Source: Acetatifactor sp. (GTDB lineage: Bacteria; Bacillota; Clostridia; Lachnospirales; Lachnospiraceae). Taken from it: 5,004 nt of DNA. Positions 1 through 4,432 of this stretch are shown here, piece by piece. The notes under the pieces are model-generated. The model saw only the letters and a list, made by a program, of their open reading frames with translations, ran no database searches and had not been told where the DNA came from. Position 1 is the first letter of the stretch. Every line of letters starts with the position of its first letter. The DNA lies in NCBI GenBank assembly GCA_024699575.1, contig JAILPF010000473.1:1-5004 (forward strand), given 5' to 3'. A program made the translations under genes and the position numbers.

Positions 1-25
1 ATAAAATAGCAAAAAATAATTACTG

Positions 26-141
26 TGATACAAGCCTATTTTGTATCATACAAGCTACACTTGTGCAGATCGTCATCAATTTCTATATTGATGGGTTTTG
101 TAATACAAATTATCAGAAAACTTATACTGTACTTTTGTACA
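26..141. repeat. Cluster of TTGTA/TACAA inverted repeats, operator-like
   Basis: Within about 115 AT-rich bases the motif TACAA and its complement TTGTA recur as palindromes. TGATACAA (26-33) pairs with TTGTATCA (41-48). TTGTAT-C-ATACAA is a perfect palindrome at 41-53. ACAAG (50-54) pairs with CTTGT (60-64). TTTGTA-A-TACAAA is a perfect palindrome at 97-109. TGTAC (128-132) pairs with GTACA (137-141). ATACAAGC also occurs as a direct repeat at 28-35 and 48-55. Overlapping half-sites of one motif are what a multimeric repressor or a recombinase arm-binding region looks like. AT-rich DNA gives such matches easily, and no gene start was identified beside them, so function is inference. The rest of 1-209 shows no convincing gene. 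Confidence 0.4.
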
Positions 142-209
142 TTCAACTCACCCCTTCTTCAATTTCTCTTTCTGTAATCGCAATTACAGAACTAACATCC
201 TGTAAATGC

Positions 210-239
210 AAAAAAAAGCGAACACACAAGTGCGTTCGC
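210..239 (-). terminator. Intrinsic terminator, minus strand, downstream of the small XRE gene
   Basis: On the minus strand GCGAACGCAC (239-230) can pair with GTGTGTTCGC (227-218), with one G-U pair and a tight loop around TT. It is followed at once by eight T residues (217-210), a classic rho-independent terminator. It lies about 120 bases past the stop of the XRE gene and probably ends that transcript. There is no T-run on the plus-strand side, so it appears one-directional. Confidence 0.85.
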
Positions 240-256
240 CTCGAAAAACAATATAA

Positions 257-314
257 ATATATTTACGCACTATCCCACTTGATGAACCATATTCATGCTG
301 TATCGTAAATATAT
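257..314. repeat. 11-bp inverted repeat with nested 5-bp hairpin in the XRE 3' untranslated region
   Basis: ATATATTTACG (257-267) is perfectly complementary to CGTAAATATAT (304-314), separated by 36 bases. Inside that loop ATGAA (282-286) pairs with TTCAT (292-296) around CCATA. The structure lies between the XRE stop codon and its terminator, so the minus-strand transcript would carry it. The outer arms are nearly pure A/T, so chance or a weak RNA structure are both possible. No gene is seen in 240-358. Confidence 0.4.
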
Positions 315-358
315 ATGAGATAATTATACACTAACAAAATGATTTTGCAAGAACTTTT

Positions 359-565
359 TCAATATTTTTCTTCAAAAAATTCTGCTAATGACACTCCCAT
401 AGCCTTACACAGCTTCGCCACTGTCTCAATGCCGGGATTCTTTGAATTGCCGTAGATGATGTTTTTCACCGTGGATGCAGGGACTCCACTGAGCTTGGCA
501 AACTCATTCATGGATATATGTCTTTCCTCGCACAGTTCTTTCAGTCTCTCTCCCAGATTTATCAT
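359..565 (-). CDS. Small XRE (Cro/CI-type) helix-turn-helix transcriptional regulator
   Basis: This is a 68-residue protein made of almost nothing but one Cro/CI (HTH_3) DNA-binding domain. The N-terminal helix is GERLKELCEER (5-15). The helix-turn-helix is about residues 18-38, with MNEFAKLSGVPASTVKNII giving the turn and recognition helix. Residues 44-65 (NPGIETVAKLCKAMGVSLAE) are the conserved closing helices. It lacks the C-terminal self-cleavage or dimerisation domain of a CI-type repressor, so it is the size of Cro or of the small XRE regulators common in phages and mobile elements. The ATG at 565 is preceded by GAGG eight bases upstream and by a TATAAT box, so it has its own transcript. 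It may regulate prophage genes or itself; its targets cannot be read from the sequence. Confidence 0.88.
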   Translation of the reverse strand: MINLGERLKELCEERHISMNEFAKLSGVPASTVKNIIYGNSKNPGIETVAKLCKAMGVSLAEFFEEKY

Positions 566-591
566 GTGTATTTCCTCTCTTTCGCATTCTG

Positions 592-597
592 ATTATA
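592..597 (-). promoter_or_regulatory. -10 box of the XRE gene promoter
   Basis: The minus strand reads TATAAT exactly at 597-592, placing a transcription start near 585, about 20 bases before the XRE start codon. The -35 is poor: the best fit is the T-run of the preceding terminator (619-614), 16 bases upstream. The element lies after the terminator of the upstream gene, supporting a separate transcription unit. Confidence 0.6.
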
Positions 598-613
598 CCC
601 CGATTTCTCCAAC

Positions 614-643
614 AAAAAAGCCCCCTCATCAAAATTGGGGGCT
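614..643 (-). terminator. Intrinsic terminator of the wHTH-ATPase-DUF4325 gene
   Basis: On the minus strand AGCCCCC (643-637) pairs perfectly with GGGGGCT (625-619) around an 11-base loop, followed by a run of T residues (619-614). It begins about nine bases after the TAA stop at 652-654 and separates this gene from the XRE unit. Confidence 0.85.
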
Positions 644-651
644 CTATAATA

Positions 652-1710
652 TTATTTTTGCACACGTTTTATCATATTTTCTACGTATGGAACTGCATTT
701 TCTACTATCAGTTTCAAATTCGGATGGTTTCTTTGAAAAACATTGAAAATTTCGTGTGCAAATGCCTGACCAATATTATCAACTCCATCGAAATCTAAAA
801 TTACCTCTTCAAATTCATCAAACCTTGTGCACAATCTTCGTGCCTGAGACCGAGAGACAGGATAACCAAATTCACAGCATGCATGTTTAATCGGAATACT
901 CGTTTTTACAAAACCGATATCCATTGGTGCAAACATATCAAAAACCTCCTTTGCTGTTTTTTTTGAGTAATTTGACATCTGAAGAAAAACTACCGTTCCG
1001 CAGTTAACTCCAGTTGACAAAACATCGCTTGGTCCTTTATTAATAAACTCCTTTACCGTATAGTCTAATATGTTATCATGTGAAAAAAATGTATTACTAG
1101 ATAAAATATAAAAGCTATCCATCATTCTAGATGTAAAAAAGATACCTTCTCCAGAATGACTCTCTTTTGCAGTTGTTAATTTTCCCTTAAAAAGTTCTAC
1201 AACTGCGTCCTCGATATTTATATCGTCACGCGAATATTTTTCCTTCATATATTGCACAATATTATTAAAGATTCCTATTCCCCTATCCAAAATCCACATT
1301 TTAGTTGTTAGATAGTCTTTTTCCATAGATATATATATCGTTTCTGACTTTGAATGTTCTATTGCATTATTTAAAATCTCTGTGAACGCATATGTCCATA
1401 TATGCTGAACATTTTCAGGAAGATCTTTTAAATACGGGAAAAAATCGTTTCTAAAAATCACATCTTCTTCCAAATTTACATTATCATATAGTTCATGCTT
1501 TTCTTCCTTTTTTAATGCATATCCACATTTTGCTTTATTATTCTTGACAATTATATCATCTGAACACAATTCATCCAAATATCTTCTTACGGTTGTATCT
1601 GACGTATCAAAGCTTTTTATTACTTTACCTACAAATTTGGGGTCATCATTACTTATTTTTTCCAAAATGTAGTTTATAATCCGCCACTTATATTCTTTAG
1701 AATATGACAT
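652..1710 (-). CDS. Regulator-like protein: winged HTH + GHKL (HATPase) + STAS-like DUF4325 domain
   Basis: A 352-residue protein with three parts. Residues 7-66 look like a winged helix-turn-helix, with SDTTVRRYLDEL (37-48) as the recognition region. Residues about 85-245 are an anti-sigma-kinase-like GHKL ATPase: N-box TEILNNAIEHS (110-120), G1 box DRGIGI (142-147), G2 box GEGIFF (187-192). No histidine-kinase H-box is seen. Residues about 283-346 match the STAS-like DUF4325 signature (YPVSRSQARRL, then LDFDGVDNIGQAFAHEIF). ATPase and STAS domains normally act as separate partner-switching proteins (RsbW/RsbV, SpoIIAB/SpoIIAA); here they are fused to a probable DNA-binding head. Function is unknown; a regulatory or phage-defence accessory role is inference. 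The ATG at 1710 has GGTGG six bases upstream and a good promoter ending at 1751. The frame stays open to a GTG at 1824, which would add 38 residues but lies upstream of that promoter. The gene is clearly more AT-rich than the lysis genes. Confidence 0.8.
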   Translation of the reverse strand: MSYSKEYKWRIINYILEKISNDDPKFVGKVIKSFDTSDTTVRRYLDELCSDDIIVKNNKAKCGYALKKEEKHELYDNVNLEEDVIFRNDFFPYLKDLPENVQHIWTYAFTEILNNAIEHSKSETIYISMEKDYLTTKMWILDRGIGIFNNIVQYMKEKYSRDDINIEDAVVELFKGKLTTAKESHSGEGIFFTSRMMDSFYILSSNTFFSHDNILDYTVKEFINKGPSDVLSTGVNCGTVVFLQMSNYSKKTAKEVFDMFAPMDIGFVKTSIPIKHACCEFGYPVSRSQARRLCTRFDEFEEVILDFDGVDNIGQAFAHEIFNVFQRNHPNLKLIVENAVPYVENMIKRVQK

Positions 1711-1716
1711 TTTATT

Positions 1717-1723
1717 CCACCTT
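1717..1723 (-). promoter_or_regulatory. Ribosome binding site AAGGTGG that fixes the start at 1710
   Basis: The minus strand reads AAGGTGG, one mismatch from the AAGGAGG consensus, six bases before the ATG at 1710. It decides between this start and the in-frame GTG at 1824, whose nearest purine run (GAGGGA) is less well placed and precedes the predicted promoter. Confidence 0.65.
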
Positions 1724-1750
1724 TTTTCAACTATATATTTGCCCGCCTCA

Positions 1751-1779
1751 ACTATAGCACGCTTTTTTCCATCTTTCAA
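1751..1779 (-). promoter_or_regulatory. Sigma-A-type promoter of the wHTH-ATPase-DUF4325 gene
   Basis: On the minus strand TTGAAA (1779-1774) and TATAGT (1756-1751) are separated by exactly 17 bases, with 4/6 and 5/6 matches to the -35 and -10 consensus. The predicted start near 1744 gives a leader of about 35 bases before the ATG at 1710. The promoter lies downstream of the late-operon terminator, so the gene could be expressed in the lysogen, as prophage morons are. Confidence 0.65.
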
Positions 1780-1845
1780 CAACAAAATGTGCTCTTCCCT
1801 CTCTATATATTGTATAGTCCACACATAAAATTATTCCCTCGCAAT

Positions 1846-1873
1846 AAAAAAAGCCCCGGATTTTTCCGAGGCT
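1846..1873 (-). terminator. Intrinsic terminator closing the late/lysis operon
   Basis: On the minus strand AGCCTCGGA (1873-1865) pairs with TCCGGGGCT (1860-1852), with one G-U pair and an A-rich loop, then a run of seven T residues (1852-1846). It starts 14 bases after the endolysin stop and probably ends the rightward-entering late transcript. Confidence 0.9.
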
Positions 1874-1886
1874 CTTTACTGTACCA

Positions 1887-2651
1887 TTATGCATTTGCTT
1901 TGAGTTTTTCTCTTGTCTTGGGACCACATTTACCATCCACTGCAATCTTGCATGATGCCTGGTATGCTCTGATGGCAGCATCTGTTATCTTGCCCGCGTC
2001 TCCATCAATTGCAACCGCTCCATACGTTCTGCCGTTGTAACAGAATGCCCGGTCAAATCCGGCTTCTCTGAGCTCCCACTGTACCCACTTCACATCCTCT
2101 CCCTTGGAGCCCTTCTGGACTGTCTTCGAAGGCTCTTTGTACGGATTAGCTCCCTTATATGTCCCGGGAACTTTAACATCATATGTATAATCGATATCCG
2201 AGAAGGTCAATCCGCACTGCCAGTTGGTAGCTGACACCTTGGTCTTGACCACACCGTAATCAATTCCCTTAGCTTCCACACACATCGGTACGCCGTTTTC
2301 CATGCCAATATAAACGCCTACATGACCAGATTTCCACAGAATCACTCCCGGAGCAAAGTTCTTCACCTCGCTGATAGGCAACCGGGTATACGCCGTCTGG
2401 TATAGCTGTGAGGATCCTATCTGTTTCTTCCGGTATGCTCCCGGTAGCCCTGAGCAATCGGTGTTGGTTTTACCAACTTGTCCTCTGTCCCATGCCTTCT
2501 TTATGTACTTATCCGTCACAATCTTAGGATAGAGTGCATGCATTGCATCCATATACTGTTTTGTCAGCACCTGCATCTTAGAACCATAGAAATACGGTGT
2601 TCCAATCTTAGAGATGGCATATTCCGCCATTCCAATTCCTGTCTTGCTCAT
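1887..2651 (-). CDS. Phage endolysin: NlpC/P60-type cysteine peptidase with C-terminal peptidoglycan-binding domain
   Basis: A 254-residue lytic enzyme expected to cut peptide bonds of the cell-wall peptidoglycan at the end of phage growth. Residues 5-160 form a NlpC/P60-like papain-fold domain: GTPYFYG (17-23), the nucleophile motif TDCSG with Cys66, and SGHVGVYIG with His110. Glu126 in VEAKG is a plausible third catalytic residue. Residues 177-254 form a PG_binding_1 domain, with GSKGEDVKWVQ at its start and the typical VDGKCGPKTREKL at its end; it anchors the enzyme to the wall. There is no signal peptide, so release depends on the holin encoded just upstream. The ATG at 2651 has GGGGAG ten bases upstream, inside the last codons of the holin gene, and the gap between the genes is seven bases. 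Exact bond specificity (NlpC/P60 versus CHAP-like amidase) cannot be told from motifs alone. Confidence 0.9.
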   Translation of the reverse strand: MSKTGIGMAEYAISKIGTPYFYGSKMQVLTKQYMDAMHALYPKIVTDKYIKKAWDRGQVGKTNTDCSGLPGAYRKKQIGSSQLYQTAYTRLPISEVKNFAPGVILWKSGHVGVYIGMENGVPMCVEAKGIDYGVVKTKVSATNWQCGLTFSDIDYTYDVKVPGTYKGANPYKEPSKTVQKGSKGEDVKWVQWELREAGFDRAFCYNGRTYGAVAIDGDAGKITDAAIRAYQASCKIAVDGKCGPKTREKLKANA

Positions 2652-2658
2652 ATCTCAA

Positions 2659-2937
2659 TCACTCCCCTTTCTTTCCATCAAAATTTAACAAATTCCTCAG
2701 CATCTCATATAATCCAGTGGATGCAAGTCCGCTAATCATACCGCCAAGAATAATCTGTAGATTAATACCGCTCTGCCAGTTTACAAGAATAGCAATGATT
2801 GTACCGGTGCAAAGAGCTGCCAGCGGTATGTACCGGTTTGGGAACTTGTCAAAGGCAGTTTTCAGTACATATCCTGTCAAAAGACAGATTCCCAAAATGA
2901 TAGGGTCAATGAGTTGCAATAAAAATGATAAATCCAT
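2659..2937 (-). CDS. Phage holin, Hol44 (holin superfamily V) type
   Basis: A 92-residue, strongly hydrophobic protein expected to form lesions in the cytoplasmic membrane that release the endolysin. Three membrane segments are apparent: about residues 10-26 (DPIILGICLLTGYVLK), 36-53 (YIPLAALCTGTIIAILVN) and 58-78 (INLQIILGGMISGLASTGLY). A short charged tail ends FDGKKGE. The DPIILGICLLTGYVLK opening and the GLASTGLYE motif are typical of the Hol44 family. The frame is open further upstream to 2979, but the ATG at 2937 is chosen because AAGGAGG lies nine bases before it and the protein then has family length. That ribosome binding site overlaps the stop codon of the upstream gene (2952-2954), suggesting translational coupling. 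Endolysin follows directly. Confidence 0.85.
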   Translation of the reverse strand: MDLSFLLQLIDPIILGICLLTGYVLKTAFDKFPNRYIPLAALCTGTIIAILVNWQSGINLQIILGGMISGLASTGLYEMLRNLLNFDGKKGE

Positions 2938-2951
2938 AGTTCTCTTCCTCC

Positions 2952-3416
2952 TTATAAAAATGATTGTTCGTGGCTGCACTTTTCATAGACAGCCTTTATG
3001 TGTTTGATTGCCATCACAGCTAAATTGTTGCGAAAATCCGGATGCTTCGTACAGAAATCCTCGTATACGTCAATATCAAGTAAAATCTGGTCAAAATGTT
3101 CTTTGGTATGCCTCACATCGTGCAGGAGTTCGTCATCAAATCTTAAAATGCGGTATCTACTCGATGTGGCTCTCGCTTCGTTTTGCTCTTTGCGGATTGT
3201 AAGCACATCATTCTTTAATCCATTAATTTCTTGTTCCTGCCTGTCCAGTTTTTGAATTACACCGGCATTCAGATGCTTGCCGATTGTCTGCACAATCCAA
3301 GTCCATGGATTGATTTTGATGGGAGTGATTTGAATAATGCTCATGACAATGGCTATCCCCCATAACAATTCGCTTCTATTGTCCTGCCATAACTGGCTCA
3401 CTTCTTTAAGTGTCAT
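2952..3416 (-). CDS. Holin-adjacent membrane-anchored coiled-coil protein, function unknown
   Basis: A 154-residue protein with one hydrophobic stretch near the N-terminus (about residues 18-30, LLWGIAIVMSIIQ). The motif ITPIKINPW (30-38) follows, then a short amphipathic segment. Residues 55-80 (KLDRQEQEINGLKNDVLTIR and on) look like a coiled coil. The C-terminal half is charged and helical, with YRILRFDDELL (87-97) and HPDFRNN (123-129), and ends in a hydrophobic SFL. From memory, proteins with the KINPW element, the RILRF element and this ending recur beside the holin in Firmicutes siphoprophages and are usually annotated hypothetical. By position it could be a lysis accessory (second holin, antiholin or XhlA-like anchor); this is inference. 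The ATG at 3416 has GGAG 13 bases upstream, a rather long spacing, with no better start nearby. Confidence 0.75.
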   Translation of the reverse strand: MTLKEVSQLWQDNRSELLWGIAIVMSIIQITPIKINPWTWIVQTIGKHLNAGVIQKLDRQEQEINGLKNDVLTIRKEQNEARATSSRYRILRFDDELLHDVRHTKEHFDQILLDIDVYEDFCTKHPDFRNNLAVMAIKHIKAVYEKCSHEQSFL

Positions 3417-3447
3417 GTTGTCCGCTAATCTCCTTCATGCAATATTT

Positions 3448-3479
3448 GAGCCGGTACTTCCTATGGAAGCATCCGGCTC
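3448..3479 (-). other. Intergenic RNA hairpin without a T-tract
   Basis: On the minus strand GAGCCGG (3479-3473) pairs with CCGGCTC (3454-3448). After one bulged A, TGCTTCC pairs with GGAAGTA around an ATA loop, giving an almost continuous stem of about 14 pairs. The following bases are AAATATTG rather than a T-run, so it is not a good intrinsic terminator. It sits between the tail-associated gene and the lysis cassette, where it could act as a partial attenuator, a processing site or a 3'-end stabiliser. Confidence 0.55.
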
Positions 3480-3492
3480 TATGGCTCTCTGA

Positions 3493-3999
3493 TTATTCAA
3501 TTATCAACTCCGCAAGTTCCTCTTCCAGATCGTTAATCTCATCTCTGATTTCTTGTCTTTGCAGGTGTAGTTCCGCAATGTCATACTCGGCTTCCAAGCC
3601 TACCAGGGAATACTCATAGGTTTTGATAATCTGATAGTCCGTAGACTGTATCAGTGCTTTCTTGGCATTAATCTGACTCTGCAAATCTGCAATCTGTCTC
3701 TGCCTTTCAGCTTCAGCCAGCTCCTCAGGAGTCGGCTCGACCGGTTGAACCGGTGCAACTTCTGTATACACACTACCATCATCTGACAGCTCGTACCATC
3801 CATTTCCTTGGCGATAGAGTGTGGTGTACTTCTCATACTCACCATTGTCCATTGGATAATCTTCATTGTCCTGCAAATACAGCCGGAATCCGCTTAGGTT
3901 CGGTGCTGTATCTGTAGTTATCTTGGTTGTGTGATTGCCTGTCGGCATCACTATGGCCGGAAGATACTCTTCCGAATTTACAAATTTAACGTAGGCCAT
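3493..3999 (-). CDS. Phage tail/baseplate-associated protein (XkdW-position), function unproven
   Basis: A 168-residue protein between the tail-fibre gene and the lysis cassette, the place occupied by xkdW-type genes in PBSX-like prophages. The N-terminal half (1-80) looks beta-rich: MAYVKFVNSEEYLPAI, SGFRLYLQDNEDYP and YTTLYRQGNGWYELSDDGSVY, wording often seen in short proteins beside clostridial phage fibres. A proline-rich linker (about 82-92, APVQPVEPTPE) leads to an alpha-helical, Glu/Gln-rich coiled coil (about 92-168). That part contains the recurrent STDYQIIKTYE element and ends in EELAELIIE. It may help fibre attachment, assembly or trimerisation. The ATG at 3999 is chosen over the one at 4035 because AAGGAGG lies five bases before it. 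No enzyme motif is visible. Confidence 0.7.
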   Translation of the reverse strand: MAYVKFVNSEEYLPAIVMPTGNHTTKITTDTAPNLSGFRLYLQDNEDYPMDNGEYEKYTTLYRQGNGWYELSDDGSVYTEVAPVQPVEPTPEELAEAERQRQIADLQSQINAKKALIQSTDYQIIKTYEYSLVGLEAEYDIAELHLQRQEIRDEINDLEEELAELIIE

Positions 4000-4004
4000 G
4001 ATAG

Positions 4005-4011
4005 CCTCCTT
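4005..4011 (-). promoter_or_regulatory. Ribosome binding site AAGGAGG that fixes the start at 3999
   Basis: A perfect AAGGAGG on the minus strand, five bases before the ATG at 3999. It lies inside the coding frame that would begin at the ATG at 4035, so it argues that the shorter protein is the real product. Confidence 0.8.
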
Positions 4012-4130
4012 TCTGACGAATTCTGGCTCCGTCAAGCCTTTAATCAGAAACTTAAAACCATCATTTTAATGTCTCATTTACTCGATTAGCCATCATATTA
4101 ATGGCAAATCGTTACGCTTTTTACCACACT

Positions 4131-4144
4131 TAAATAGCAATTTG
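4131..4144 (+). repeat. Left 14-bp inverted repeat (candidate crossover site)
   Basis: TAAATAGCAATTTG reads here on the plus strand and identically on the minus strand at 4712-4699; identity stops sharply on both sides. The site is itself an imperfect palindrome centred on GC (AAAT-A-GC-A-ATTT), as expected for a dimeric recombinase core. Its last 12 bases encode Asn-Ser-Asn-Leu in the frame of the plus-strand cassette. Confidence 0.7.
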
Positions 4145-4432
4145 AATAAATCAATCGTCAACCAGTCCATAGGCTCTCTAACAATCGGAACAGAGGCGCA
4201 AACTCTTGCGGATGGTGTGCTTGTTGTGAGCGTGTCTATAGCTGAAAATGTACAGTATGCTGGATATTCTGTTTATGTGAACGGTGTTATTGTTGATGCG
4301 TATGGGGTGATTTCAATCCCCTCACCGACACAGACAATCACCAGAAGTTTCCGTGTGTATCAAGGCGACACAATCAAGGTTGACATCAACACGGGAACAA
4401 GCGGGACGGCTACAATATACGGATTGGCTTAA
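4142..4432 (+). CDS. Silent alternative tail-fibre C-terminal cassette, opposite strand
   Basis: The only convincing plus-strand coding frame here. A TTG at 4142 allows 96 residues, but there is no ribosome binding site before it and the frame is open back to 4070, so independent translation is doubtful. Fibre-like sequence begins at 4133 with NSNL, the residues at the same point of the active fibre. The two continue alike: IVNQSIGSLTI against IVGHIAGLKI, then TLADG against ALSDG. This makes them diverged alleles of one domain of similar size (95 and 89 residues after NSNL). The rest is beta-rich and polar (VQYAGYSVYVNGVIVDAYG, TSGTATIYG), as in trimeric fibre tips. Its likely role is a stored second receptor-binding end, expressed only after inversion. 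Alternatives are an immobile relic of such a switch or a small independent protein. Confidence 0.65.
   Translation: MNKSIVNQSIGSLTIGTEAQTLADGVLVVSVSIAENVQYAGYSVYVNGVIVDAYGVISIPSPTQTITRSFRVYQGDTIKVDINTGTSGTATIYGLA

Noticed and set aside
4..12. AAATAGCAA, part of the tail-fibre inversion core
   Set aside because: Only nine consecutive bases match and the remainder (AAAA against TTTG) does not. In AT-rich DNA this is expected by chance.
36..146. A minus-strand 36-codon frame with a TTG start, preceded by AAGGGGTGA and by the tail of another short frame ending EREIEEGVS
   Set aside because: The spacing and the stop/start overlap look gene-like, but the upstream frame would have to begin inside or beyond the terminator and has no start signal. 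The small product is not recognisable, and the DNA is full of palindromes. Too weak to annotate without homologues.
63..308. An 81-codon plus-strand open frame
   Set aside because: It starts at GTG without a ribosome binding site, runs straight through the terminator hairpin at 210-239, and its Cys/Lys/Tyr-rich product resembles no protein family.
2269..2457. A 62-codon minus-strand frame inside the endolysin gene
   Set aside because: It is fully nested in another frame of the endolysin, has no ribosome binding site and no recognisable domain.
3410..3619. Plus-strand frame opposite the tail-associated gene, and similar plus-strand frames at 1789-2040, 2478-2735, 2717-3007 and 2998-3255
   Set aside because: Each is the antisense shadow of a well-supported minus-strand gene, with no ribosome binding site and low-complexity products.
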